Shown one piece after another: positions 54,996 to 63,876 of a stretch of 64,000 nucleotides of DNA; position 1 is the stretch's first letter; the number at the start of each line of letters is the position of its first letter. Origin of the DNA: Bacteroidales bacterium (GTDB taxonomy: Bacteria > Bacteroidota > Bacteroidia > Bacteroidales > NBLH01); contig JAFGWC010000157.1 in assembly GCA_016937695.1 (NCBI GenBank), positions 16,076 to 80,075 of the forward strand, read 5' to 3'. Both the position numbers and the translations under genes were made by a program. The notes under the pieces were generated by a model, which ran no database searches, had not been told where the DNA came from, and saw only the letters and a program-made list of their open reading frames with translations.

Positions 54996-55785
54996 AAGTT
55001 TCTACCAATTCGCCTAATATTTCAGCAAAGTTCATTAAAACTTCTTCATTAAATTTATTAATTTTTGTAAAAGTTGCAATTTCAATTATTCCTATAGTTT
55101 TATTTTTAAATAAAATGGGGAAAATCACTAAATGGTTTGGCGAAGAGCTTCCTAAACCAGATAAAACAGTAATATACTTATTTGGTAAATCTGAAATATT
55201 TAACAACTCTCTATTAGCGGCAACCTGACCTGATATTCCAATTTCTTCCTTAAATTCGCGAACTTCTTCTTCGCTGTAAAAAGCATAAGTTCCTGCCTTT
55301 TTATATACATTGTCCGATTTATCTTTAACAAAAACTATTCCTTGAACAATTTTATACTTTTCTGCTAAATTTGACAGAAGTTTTTCAAAAAATTCTTTTT
55401 CTCTTTTTTCTGTATCCAGATTTTTCAATAAAATATTTACAGCTTCTCTTTTTTCTTTATTTATTTCCAATTGTTTTGCCTTTTCAGCACTCTTTTCCAT
55501 TTGTATTATTGTTTTAGCTTTTTTATCATCGTCATCAGACAAATCAATAGTTTGATTTCTTTGATTGCTTTTCAATAATTGAAAAATAATTATAATTAAT
55601 ACAACTGAAATAATTATTGAAAATACTAAAGTCGAAAACAATAACATTTTTTGATTTTGAGGTATATCAACAGTTTTTAATAATTTTTCAAAAACAGATT
55701 TTAGAATAAAAACAGATTTTAAGCTAAAAGCTAACTGTATTACAATTAATATAATTATTGTTATTTTTAATCCTATATTCTTCAT
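54988..55785 (-). CDS. membrane protein with coiled coil and GAF domain
   Basis: 265 residues. Two TM segments (about 5-25 and 45-67), a charged coiled coil (80-120) and a C-terminal GAF domain with 'EEIGISGQVAANRELLNISD', 'YITVLSGLGSSSPNHLVIFP' and 'IGIIEIATFTKINKFNEEVL'. The GAF is close to those of the SpoIIE phosphatase and the multi-PAS sensor. No output domain. It is the last gene of the CheR-CheR-CheB-GAF run (gap 25 to CheB). Confidence 0.85.
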   Translation of the reverse strand: MKNIGLKITIIILIVIQLAFSLKSVFILKSVFEKLLKTVDIPQNQKMLLFSTLVFSIIISVVLIIIIFQLLKSNQRNQTIDLSDDDDKKAKTIIQMEKSAEKAKQLEINKEKREAVNILLKNLDTEKREKEFFEKLLSNLAEKYKIVQGIVFVKDKSDNVYKKAGTYAFYSEEEVREFKEEIGISGQVAANRELLNISDLPNKYITVLSGLGSSSPNHLVIFPILFKNKTIGIIEIATFTKINKFNEEVLMNFAEILGELVETFR

Positions 55786-55810
55786 CTATAAATAATTTAA
55801 AATAGATATT

Positions 55811-56380
55811 TTATATGTTTTTATTAATTTTTATTAAAAATTCAATTATTTTTTCAGAACTATAAACATAATCAACATCAGTTGCATTAATTGCTGCTTC
55901 TGTCATTGTTTTAACTTGGCATTCTTTAGGATCCTGTACAATAGTTAATCCACCGTTTTCTTTAACCTGACTTAATCCATAAGCACCATCTTTATTAGCT
56001 CCTGATAAAATAATACCTACTAATTTTGATTTAAATGCGTATGCTGCCGATGCAAAAGAGATATCAATAGCTGGTCTTGAATGGTTTACAACCGGCTCTG
56101 TAGACAATGCAATAAAATTTCCTAATTCAAAATACATATGATAATTAGCCGGTGCAAGATATGCTTTTCCTTGTCTGATAAATTCTTTATCATCTGGTTC
56201 AACCACTTTAATATTAGACTTAATTGATAGAGCTTCAACAAAACCTGCTCTTATATGTTTTAATCTATGTAAACATAAAAAAATCGGAATTTTATAATTT
56301 TGCGGAAGTGCAGATAAAATATTAGTAACTGTTTGAAAACTTCCTGCTGAACCTCCTATTATTATGTATTTATAATCCAT
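55811..56380 (-). CDS. CheB-type methylesterase domain without receiver
   Basis: 189 residues, only the CheB catalytic domain. Ser in 'IIGGSAGSF', His in 'LCLHRLKHIRAGF' and Asp in 'LSGANKDGAYGL' form the expected triad, so it is probably active. No response-regulator domain, so it is not controlled by a CheA-type phosphorelay in cis. Start at ATG 56380, two codons after a possible TTG. Gap 68 to the degenerate CheR. Confidence 0.92.
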   Translation of the reverse strand: MDYKYIIIGGSAGSFQTVTNILSALPQNYKIPIFLCLHRLKHIRAGFVEALSIKSNIKVVEPDDKEFIRQGKAYLAPANYHMYFELGNFIALSTEPVVNHSRPAIDISFASAAYAFKSKLVGIILSGANKDGAYGLSQVKENGGLTIVQDPKECQVKTMTEAAINATDVDYVYSSEKIIEFLIKINKNI

Positions 56381-56448
56381 CTGCAATTTTTATTTCATTA
56401 CTTTAAATCAAAAATTTATAATAACATTTTGATTTACAATTACAATTA

Positions 56449-57288
56449 TTATTCCGTTACTAATTTTTTATAAATTTTTTCTGTATTGCTAACTTTTGAG
56501 AATTCTCGTTCGTAGCCAGGATAATTTACAGATTCTTTAACTCCAACTGCAATTATACCGCCTATTTTTAAAGCTGATTTTAAAATATTTAAGGCTTTAT
56601 TTTTTAATTGCTGATTGAAATAAATCATTTTATTTCTGAATAAAATAATATCAAATAAATCTGGTGCATTTTCTGTGAAGATATCATGATGAATTATTTT
56701 CACATTTTGCAATAATGTCCTATTTAGTTGAGCATAATAGGATTTAATTGTAAAAAAATCAAATAAATTTCCTCCATCTTCTATACGATCAAAATTTGCA
56801 CTGTTAACATCCATTTTTTTTATTTCCAGCGATGCTTCTTTAATATTATCAACGTTAATAGTACTAATACTGCTAACATATATCAAAGTCTTTTCTGTTA
56901 ATTTCAATTTTTCAAGAATAATGAGTAAAGAGTATAATTCTTCGCCTGAATTACTGCAAGGAAGCCAAATTTTCAACTCCGTGTTGTTTTTTGATTTTTT
57001 TATAATAAAGGTTTTAAATTCATCCCAAAATTCCGGATCGCGAAACATTTCTGAAGTATCAACAGTAATGTTTTTTAAAAATACCTGAAAAAACTTTTTA
57101 TCATTATTTAATTTATAAATAAGTTCGTCAATATTATTAAAATGAAAATTTTGTAAAAATAATTCAACTCTCCTTTTTAAGGAACTTAATGCATAATTTG
57201 AAAAATCAATATAAAAATTATCTTTTACGCTTTGAATTAAGTTCTTAAAATCAGTAATTCCAATATTTTGTGTTTTTGCATCTTCCAT
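56449..57288 (-). CDS. CheR-like protein, degenerate methyltransferase
   Basis: 279 residues. N-terminal CheR helical domain keeps 'LKRRVELFL' and 'SEMFRDPEFW'. In the SAM domain the first motif reads 'IWLPCSNSGEELYSL' and the third 'DIILFRNKMIYFN', but the adenosine-binding D-I/L-N is replaced ('IYVSSISTINVD'). It is probably a weak or inactive SAM enzyme that keeps a binding role. It starts 19 bases after the intact cheR homologue. Confidence 0.85.
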   Translation of the reverse strand: MEDAKTQNIGITDFKNLIQSVKDNFYIDFSNYALSSLKRRVELFLQNFHFNNIDELIYKLNNDKKFFQVFLKNITVDTSEMFRDPEFWDEFKTFIIKKSKNNTELKIWLPCSNSGEELYSLLIILEKLKLTEKTLIYVSSISTINVDNIKEASLEIKKMDVNSANFDRIEDGGNLFDFFTIKSYYAQLNRTLLQNVKIIHHDIFTENAPDLFDIILFRNKMIYFNQQLKNKALNILKSALKIGGIIAVGVKESVNYPGYEREFSKVSNTEKIYKKLVTE

Positions 57289-57307
57289 ATTTAATTTGCT
57301 GATATTT

Positions 57308-58150
57308 TTATTCCTTTTTTGTGTAAACGAATCCGGATTTATTAAATTTATTAGCCATTAATCCGATAATACTTTCATGAATTCCAATTATTAATACTCC
57401 TTTTCTAAATAAACTATTATAAAAGGTTTCTATAACTTTTTCTTGCAATTCATTGTTAAAATAAATTAAAACATTTCGGCATAATATTAAATCAAATTTA
57501 GTATCGAATATATTGCTTTGGTTTACTAAATCATGCTTTAACCAAACAACTTTTCTTTTTAAAAAATCTTTTATGCTTATTGTATCTTTTTCTTTTTCGA
57601 TGTTAAAATATTTTGAATAAGGAACATCAAGATAATCATCATAGTTAAAAGGATTTTCGCGAATTACTTTATTAAAATTATCGAAATATTCCATATTAAA
57701 TCGATAATTATAAACTCCTTTTTTTGCAACTTCAAGTACATCTGTATTAATATCAGAGGCAAAAACATTAGCTTTTTCAAGCAAACCCATTTCATTTAAC
57801 AAAATAAGCATTGAATAAACTTCTTGTCCGGTTGAGCTTCCGGCATGCCATATGTTAATTCTTCTGTTTTCGGAAAATTTATTTAAAACTCTGTATCTTA
57901 ATGTATGCCAAACTTTTGGATCTCTAAATAACTCGGTTGTATTAACTGTAATTCCTTTTGCTAATTTTTCGGTGAAAATTTCGTCTGTTTTAATTTTTTT
58001 AATAATTTCATCAATACTCAACTTAAAATCGAATGTTGCTTTTTCAATTCTTCTTGTAAAAGATTTTATAGAATATCCACTAAAATCATAAGGTGAATGA
58101 TTTTGTATTGTAATTATTATTTTCTCAATATCTTCGGAAGTAATTAGCAT
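57308..58150 (-). CDS. CheR-type protein methyltransferase
   Basis: 280 residues. 'SIKSFTRRIEKAT', 'TELFRDPKVW', 'IWHAGSSTGQEVYSML' (SAM loop), 'NVFASDINTDVLEVAKKGVY' and 'FDLILCRNVLIYFN' show a complete CheR. It should methylate glutamates of a chemoreceptor-like protein, but none is in the window. First gene of a four-gene minus-strand run with a degenerate CheR, CheB and GAF protein. Confidence 0.92.
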   Translation of the reverse strand: MLITSEDIEKIIITIQNHSPYDFSGYSIKSFTRRIEKATFDFKLSIDEIIKKIKTDEIFTEKLAKGITVNTTELFRDPKVWHTLRYRVLNKFSENRRINIWHAGSSTGQEVYSMLILLNEMGLLEKANVFASDINTDVLEVAKKGVYNYRFNMEYFDNFNKVIRENPFNYDDYLDVPYSKYFNIEKEKDTISIKDFLKRKVVWLKHDLVNQSNIFDTKFDLILCRNVLIYFNNELQEKVIETFYNSLFRKGVLIIGIHESIIGLMANKFNKSGFVYTKKE

Positions 58151-58198
58151 GAAAGAATTGTGTTATTTAGCCTTTTATTTTTAAAAGACATAAATATA

Positions 58199-59251
58199 TT
58201 AATAAATATTGATATTATCGAAACTGCTGGGAAGTACTTTGAAATTATTTTTTCCTAAGCCTAAGTTTTCGAGGCTGCTTAAATCTGAAAATTCTAATGG
58301 TAATCCTGTAAGTTGATTATTATATAAATTTAATTCTTTTAGATTTCTTAAATGACCAATCTCTTTTGGAATATATTTTAATAAATTATCAGAAAGGAAA
58401 AAGTTTTTTAAATTTACTAAACCGCCAATTTCTAAAGGCAATAAAATAAGTTTGTTTCCTGATAAATATAAACTTTCAAGTAAACTTAATTTCCCTATTG
58501 TTTTTGGCAATGTAATTAACTGATTATTAGCTAATCCCAATGTTTTCAAATTATGTAAATTTCCAATTGTGTCTGGTATTTCTTTTAAATTATTATCATC
58601 TAAATAAAATTCTTCCAAACTACTTAAATTGCCTATTTCATCTGGTAATTTATTAATTTTATTTGCAGTTAAAAAAAGCTCTTTGAGTTTTACTAATTTA
58701 CCTATTCCATCAGGAAGTTTAACTAATTTATTATAAGCTAAATCTATACTTTCAAGATTATTTAAATTACATATTTCATCAGGCAAGGTAATAATTTGAT
58801 TTTCAGTTAAATACAGTGTTTTCAGGTTTTCAACTTCACCAATTTCTTTAGGTAAACTTGACAATTTATTGCCGTGTAATCCTAATACTTCAAGGTTTTT
58901 TAATTTTCCTATTTCTGCTGGTAAGCTTGTTAATTGATTTCCATCAAGAAAAAGTTCTTGCAGATTTGTTAGATCTCCAATTTCTGGTGGTAGTTTAGTT
59001 AATTGATTTTCATACAGATATAATCTTTGTAGTCGTTTAAATTTTGAAATAATCGGAGGTAAAACTTTTAAATCGCTTGTAAGTAAATCTAGCTGAAAAA
59101 CATTTTCCGGATTTAAAATGGCTTCTTCAATGCTTGTGTATACTTTAGTTTGGTCTAATTCATCCTCTGTCAATAATCTTTGTGCTGTCAGATTAAAATT
59201 TAAACAAAAAATAAATACAATTACTGATATTGAAGAATTAATAAATTTCAT
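58199..59251 (-). CDS. secreted leucine-rich-repeat protein
   Basis: 350 residues. Signal peptide to about 24 ('FCLNFNLTAQ'). About ten 23-residue LRR units of the LxxLxLxxNxLxxLPxEIGxL type ('LYLYENQLTKLPPEIGDLT', 'LYLSGNKLILLPLEIGGLV'). The regular array predicts a solenoid for protein binding in the periplasm or outside. The repeats also cause DNA-level similarity within the gene. No sorting domain. Confidence 0.92.
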   Translation of the reverse strand: MKFINSSISVIVFIFCLNFNLTAQRLLTEDELDQTKVYTSIEEAILNPENVFQLDLLTSDLKVLPPIISKFKRLQRLYLYENQLTKLPPEIGDLTNLQELFLDGNQLTSLPAEIGKLKNLEVLGLHGNKLSSLPKEIGEVENLKTLYLTENQIITLPDEICNLNNLESIDLAYNKLVKLPDGIGKLVKLKELFLTANKINKLPDEIGNLSSLEEFYLDDNNLKEIPDTIGNLHNLKTLGLANNQLITLPKTIGKLSLLESLYLSGNKLILLPLEIGGLVNLKNFFLSDNLLKYIPKEIGHLRNLKELNLYNNQLTGLPLEFSDLSSLENLGLGKNNFKVLPSSFDNINIY

Positions 59252-59559
59252 GTGATTATTTTAAATTGTATAATTTGTCACATGTAACCGCACGATGCAA
59301 ATAATCATTAATTTAATATTTTAAAATTTATAAAAATCATGCTTGTTTCATCTTTTATAATAAAAATATTTAAAAATAATTTTGATTTACAAACTTCCGA
59401 AAATTTTGTAATAAAACACTAATTTTATTAAAAATATTATATCTAAATAAAATATTAACAAATATAATAAATAAACTACAATTTATTAATTAGAAGAAAT
59501 TTATAAAAAGCAATTTATTATTTTTAATTTAGCAAAAATCATTCATAAAAAATTCTAAA
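59252..59559. other. 308-base AT-rich gap between divergent genes
   Basis: No ORF or RNA gene seen. It must hold the promoters of the LRR gene and the DUF302-like gene; no clear TAnnTTTG with a -33 partner was recognised. Confidence 0.5.
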
Positions 59560-60465
59560 ATGATTAGAAAGTACTTTTTTTTAAAATTTTTATTTGTTTT
59601 TGTACTAATTATAAACGAAAATGCTTTTGCAGATGGTGGTTTAGTTGCATTTTACAAATTAGGAACAAAAAAAGGTTCTTTAATTGAAGTTAGAAATAAT
59701 ATTGTAAAATCATTAATTAAAGAAAATTTTAAAATTCTTGGCGAATATAATCCATCAAAAGATTCAAATTTATTGGTAATTACATTTACAAGAAAAGATT
59801 TATTAGATATAACATTAAAAATTAAAGATAAAGGATTAATGGCAAGTGTAATGCGAATTGGATTAATTGCCAACAATAACAGCGTGGATATCAGCTTATT
59901 AAATCCAGAATATGTGTTTTATTCATATTTAAGAGATAATACAAAAAAATATGAAATCGAGTTGGCACAAATATCTTTAGATATTAAAATGGCACTTTAT
60001 ACAATTACTCCAGAATTTACTCCTTTTATTATTAGTAGCCTCAGCGACAGAGAATTAAAAGAATTTAGATTCTTAATAAGATATCCTTCTTTTGATGATC
60101 ACATAATTGTTGGCACTTTTAAAAGTTTTAAACAAGGTTTGAAAATTATTAAGGATAATTTACAAGCCAGAAAAGGTGAAACAATAAAGGTTTATGAATT
60201 AATTTATGAAAAAGAAAAAATTGCTCTTTTTGGCATAGGCCTTTTAGACAAGAGAAAAGGCGAAGCAAACTTTCTCGATAAACTTGGAAATTCACACTTA
60301 GCAGCTTTACCATATGAGCTTATTCTTGTTGATACTACAGCTTCAATTTTGCATGGAAAATTTAGATTTCCACTTTATTGGTCAGACCTTTCGATGCAAG
60401 AATACAGACTGATTTACAAAACTCCCCGAGATATAGAAGAAACAATGAAAGTAATTTCAAAATAG
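59560..60465 (+). CDS. secreted protein, DUF302-like
   Basis: 301 residues. N-terminal signal (about 8-24, 'FVLIINENAFA'). Two alpha/beta regions (about 40-145 and 175-290), the latter ending 'HLAALPYELILVDTTASILH', resembling DUF302 layout. Similarity is by pattern only. No catalytic motif recognised. Divergent from the LRR gene and monocistronic. Confidence 0.65.
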   Translation: MIRKYFFLKFLFVFVLIINENAFADGGLVAFYKLGTKKGSLIEVRNNIVKSLIKENFKILGEYNPSKDSNLLVITFTRKDLLDITLKIKDKGLMASVMRIGLIANNNSVDISLLNPEYVFYSYLRDNTKKYEIELAQISLDIKMALYTITPEFTPFIISSLSDRELKEFRFLIRYPSFDDHIIVGTFKSFKQGLKIIKDNLQARKGETIKVYELIYEKEKIALFGIGLLDKRKGEANFLDKLGNSHLAALPYELILVDTTASILHGKFRFPLYWSDLSMQEYRLIYKTPRDIEETMKVISK

Positions 60466-60818
60466 TTTATCAATTATTAAATTTCGATTTTTTATTTTAA
60501 TAAAGATTAAATAGATTTGGGAAAATTTAAATATCCAAATTTGTATATAAAATCATATTTGTAAATTAAAAGAATAAAAATGCTATGGTTTAAATTTTCT
60601 ATGATATTTTAAATATCTGTATTGCTTATTTTTTGCAAGTAATTAGTATACTGGCAATTAATAATTAATAATATTAAAAGGTCATTTTTAATTACCAATT
60701 TCTAACTAGCTGATAATTAATGTAAAATAAATAGTATTAGTCATCTCAGCTATACTAAACCAGAGCCAACAAAAAACATAATTGTCTATATATAAGATAA
60801 ATACAAAAAAACAAGCAC
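60466..60818. other. 353-base gap holding dispersed repeat copy C
   Basis: No gene found. The part at 60641-60710 resembles the short repeats at 23.9 and 25.1 kb. The rest is AT-rich sequence leading to the biotin carboxylase gene. Confidence 0.5.
60641..60710. repeat. dispersed intergenic repeat, copy C
   Basis: AATTAGTATACTGGCAATTA, reverse complement matching copy A's 25081-25100 at 16 of 20 bases, followed after AT-rich sequence by ATTACCAATTTCTAACTAG. Confidence 0.35.
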
Positions 60819-62297
60819 ATGAAAAAGATTTTGATTGCAAACCGTGGCGAAATAGCTTTAAGAATAATACGTTCGGCTAAAGAAATGGGAATAAAAACTG
60901 TTGCTGTATATTCTGAAGCTGACAGAAATTCATTACATGTAAAAAATGCAGACGAAGCGGTTTTACTTGGGCCTGCACAATCTAATCAATCTTATTTACT
61001 AGGCGATAAAATTATTGAAATATGTAAAAATCTTAATGTAGATGCCATTCATCCCGGTTATGGATTTTTATCTGAAAATGCAGAGTTTGCAAAAAAAACA
61101 GAAAAAGCAGGAATAATATTTATTGGCCCAGACGCCAATGCAATTGAAGTAATGGGCGATAAATTAGCAGCAAAATCTGCAGTAAAAAAATATAATATTC
61201 CTATGGTTCCCGGAACCGACAAGGCTATTACAGATATTGCTTTAGCAAAACAAATTGCCGAAAAAACGGGCTATCCGATTTTAATTAAAGCCTCTGCTGG
61301 CGGTGGCGGAAAAGGAATGCGAATAGTTGAAAATTCTGAAATATTTGAAGAACAAATGAATTTAGCAGTTAGCGAAGCTAAATCTGCTTTTGGAAATGGT
61401 TCTGTTTTTATCGAAAAATATATTGATTCGCCGCGACACATTGAAATTCAGATACTTGCAGACAAACATGGAAATATTGTTTATTTATTTGAAAGAGAAT
61501 GTTCTATTCAAAGACGACACCAAAAAGTTATTGAAGAAGCTCCATCAGCAGTTTTAACACAAGAATTACGTGAAGAAATGGGCAAATGTGCAACAGATGT
61601 TGCACGTGCATGTAATTATATTGGCGCAGGTACAGTTGAATTTCTTTACAATAAAGGCGAATTTTATTTTTTGGAAATGAATACTCGACTTCAAGTAGAA
61701 CATCCTGTTACTGAACTTATTACAGGAATAGATCTTGTAAAAGAACAAATAAAAATAGCACGTGGCGAAAAATTATCTTTTAATCAAAATGATTTAAAAA
61801 TTAACGGCCATGCTATTGAATTAAGAGTATATGCCGAAGATCCAACAAATAATTTTTTACCAGATATCGGAAAATTAAAAACATATGTAAGACCACAAGG
61901 AATTGGAGTTAGAGTTGATGATGGATATGAACAAGGAATGGATATTCCTATTTATTATGATCCAATGATTTCTAAATTAATAACTTACGGAAAAAATAGA
62001 GAAGAAGCCATTTTAAGAATGAAAAGAGCAATTGATGAATATAATATTGTTGGAATTGAAACTACATTGCCTTTTGGTAAATTTGTTATGGAAAACAATG
62101 CATTTTTAAGTGGAAATTATGACACTCACTTTGTGCAAAAATTTTTCAAACCTGAAAAATTAAAAAATAAAGATTCGATAGATATTAATAAAATAGCAGC
62201 AATTTTTATGTCCGGATTATTTAATTCTTCTAATAATAAACCTACACAAACAAATAGTGATAAAAATAACTTTTCAAATTGGCGAAAAAATAGATAA
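60819..62297 (+). CDS. accC: acetyl-/propionyl-CoA carboxylase biotin carboxylase subunit
   Basis: 492 residues. 'KKILIANRGEIALRIIRSAK', 'AIHPGYGFLSENAEFA', the ATP-grasp glycine loop 'IKASAGGGGKGMRIV', 'IEIQILADKHGN', 'ERECSIQRRHQKV' and 'FLEMNTRLQVEHPVTE' are all present. It carries an about 40-residue C-terminal tail beyond the usual 450-residue AccC, Asn/Ser/Lys-rich. No carrier-protein (accB) or carboxyltransferase gene follows, so its partner subunits are encoded elsewhere. Confidence 0.94.
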   Translation: MKKILIANRGEIALRIIRSAKEMGIKTVAVYSEADRNSLHVKNADEAVLLGPAQSNQSYLLGDKIIEICKNLNVDAIHPGYGFLSENAEFAKKTEKAGIIFIGPDANAIEVMGDKLAAKSAVKKYNIPMVPGTDKAITDIALAKQIAEKTGYPILIKASAGGGGKGMRIVENSEIFEEQMNLAVSEAKSAFGNGSVFIEKYIDSPRHIEIQILADKHGNIVYLFERECSIQRRHQKVIEEAPSAVLTQELREEMGKCATDVARACNYIGAGTVEFLYNKGEFYFLEMNTRLQVEHPVTELITGIDLVKEQIKIARGEKLSFNQNDLKINGHAIELRVYAEDPTNNFLPDIGKLKTYVRPQGIGVRVDDGYEQGMDIPIYYDPMISKLITYGKNREEAILRMKRAIDEYNIVGIETTLPFGKFVMENNAFLSGNYDTHFVQKFFKPEKLKNKDSIDINKIAAIFMSGLFNSSNNKPTQTNSDKNNFSNWRKNR

Positions 62298-62371
62298 TAG
62301 CTAACATTGCATATAATTTTTAAATTATGTTTGCGTTAAAATATTCCTATATATTTTTTAAAATATGTTTT

Positions 62372-62379
62372 TATCTTTG
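62372..62379 (+). promoter_or_regulatory. candidate -7 element for the DUF4294 gene
   Basis: TATCTTTG, exact TAnnTTTG, 25 bases before the ATG. Confidence 0.35.
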
Positions 62380-62404
62380 ACCAAATTTTACAAGCTATTA
62401 ATTG

Positions 62405-63115
62405 ATGAAAAACAAATCTATCACATATAATTTTTTAAAAAGGCTTGTTTATAAACTTTATAATTATTTATTCTATAAAAAAAAACAGCTTAATTTTTTA
62501 TATAGAATTATATTGATTTTACCATTATTTAACTTTCAGCAAAACGCTAATAGTCAGCGCATTACAAGAAACGATTCTATATTTATAATAAAAGCTTTAG
62601 AAGGAAAAGTTGTGAGAGGAGAAATAGTTGATGGCGATACATTATTGCATGTAAATTTACGTGCAATAACTATAAGGCCTCCGTTTAAATTTAAATCAAA
62701 ACGTCAAAAAAAAAGATACTCAAGATTAGTAATTTACGTAAAAAAAGTATACCCTTATTCACAATTAGTAAGCGAACAGTTAAAAGATATTCATCTTAAT
62801 TTAGAAAACTACAAAACTAAAAAAGAACAAGATAAATACATAAAATTAAAAGAAAAAGAACTAAAACAGCAGTTTGAAGGACAATTGCGAAAACTTACAT
62901 TTACACAAGGAAAAATTCTAATAAAATTAATCGACAGAGAAACAGGATATACAACATATGAAATTGTAAAAGAGCTAAAAGGTTCAATTAACGCTTTTTT
63001 TTGGCAATCGGTTGCAAGAATTTTCGGTTCAAATTTAAAAATGGAATATGATGCCAAAGGAGATGACAGAATGATTGAGGATATTGTAATTAGAATTGAA
63101 AATGGCGAACTGTAA
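62405..63115 (+). CDS. DUF4294 family protein
   Basis: 236 residues from ATG 62405 (a TTG one codon earlier is less likely). An N-terminal hydrophobic segment (about 36-50) acts as a signal or anchor, and the remainder carries 'DGDTLLHVNLRAITIRPPFK', 'RLVIYVKKVYPYSQLVSEQL' and 'KLIDRETGYTTYEIVKELKG', the DUF4294 pattern found through Bacteroidota. Function unknown, probably periplasmic. Confidence 0.9.
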   Translation: MKNKSITYNFLKRLVYKLYNYLFYKKKQLNFLYRIILILPLFNFQQNANSQRITRNDSIFIIKALEGKVVRGEIVDGDTLLHVNLRAITIRPPFKFKSKRQKKRYSRLVIYVKKVYPYSQLVSEQLKDIHLNLENYKTKKEQDKYIKLKEKELKQQFEGQLRKLTFTQGKILIKLIDRETGYTTYEIVKELKGSINAFFWQSVARIFGSNLKMEYDAKGDDRMIEDIVIRIENGEL

Positions 63116-63199
63116 AAGCTTTTATATAAGTTTGTAACTAATTAATAAACAAAAATCACATGTTAAAATGCTTATTATTAATAATTTAAATATAGAAAA

Positions 63200-63811
63200 A
63201 TGAAAAAAATCTTTTTAATTATTCTACTAATTTTAATAACAAATAATTTTATTTACTCTCAAGATTTTACCAAATTAAAAGTTGAACTTGGTGGAATTTA
63301 CGGATTGCCTTCTGACGGTGCATATACCGCAGGAATTGGATATTATTTTAATCCAAGTTATTATATTACCGACAAAATTAATGTAGGCGTAAAAGCAGAA
63401 TTTGCTATAATTGGCGCAGCATCAGAAGATGGATTAAGCGTTTCAATATCTGCAATTGGCTCATATTTAGCTACTTTCAATTATTATTTTACTACAAGTA
63501 AAGTAAGACCTTACATAGGTGTCGGGGCAGGATTATATCAACTTGGATCTGCTTCGGTAGGAACCGATGTTGCTTCAATTGATGTTGAATTTGGAGATAA
63601 ATTCGGTGTTGCTCCAAAAATTGGTTTAGATTTAAGTCATTTCACAATTAGTGTTTCATACAATTATATAATAGGCTTAGACAGTGAATTTGCTTCTAAA
63701 AACTATATTTCGTTGGGCGTTGGTGTATTTTTTGGTGGCGGAAAAAAAGGAAATGGAAATAGTAAAACAAAAGGTGGATATCTAGATTTTGGAATTGAAG
63801 ATGAAGAATAA
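63200..63811 (+). CDS. outer-membrane beta-barrel protein
   Basis: 203 residues. Signal peptide ending 'NNFIYSQ', then eight predicted strands ('AGIGYYFNPSYYI', 'VRPYIGVGAGLYQLG', 'FGVAPKIGLDLSHF', 'NYISLGVGVFFGGG') typical of small OmpW/OmpX-like barrels. The C-terminus is basic then acidic. Ligand unknown. Ended by a strong terminator. Confidence 0.85.
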   Translation: MKKIFLIILLILITNNFIYSQDFTKLKVELGGIYGLPSDGAYTAGIGYYFNPSYYITDKINVGVKAEFAIIGAASEDGLSVSISAIGSYLATFNYYFTTSKVRPYIGVGAGLYQLGSASVGTDVASIDVEFGDKFGVAPKIGLDLSHFTISVSYNYIIGLDSEFASKNYISLGVGVFFGGGKKGNGNSKTKGGYLDFGIEDEE

Positions 63812-63825
63812 AAATTTATAAGTAC

Positions 63826-63863
63826 AAAAAACCTCGAAGAAAATTAAATCTTCGAGGTTTTTT
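63826..63863. terminator. strong bidirectional terminator
   Basis: AAAAAACCTCGAAGA, loop of 8, TCTTCGAGGTTTTTT: perfect 15-base stem with A and T tails, between the barrel gene and the convergent dehydrogenase gene. Confidence 0.93.
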
Positions 63864-63876
63864 AATTTTACTTAAA

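Noticed and set aside
54988..58150. Flagellar chemotaxis operon
   Set aside because: No CheA, CheW, CheY, receptor or flagellar gene is present; CheB lacks its receiver domain.
58199..59251. Tandem DNA repeats suggesting a repeat array or CRISPR
   Set aside because: The periodicity is about 69 bases, equal to 23-residue LRR units in one open frame, with diverged units and no identical spacers or repeats.
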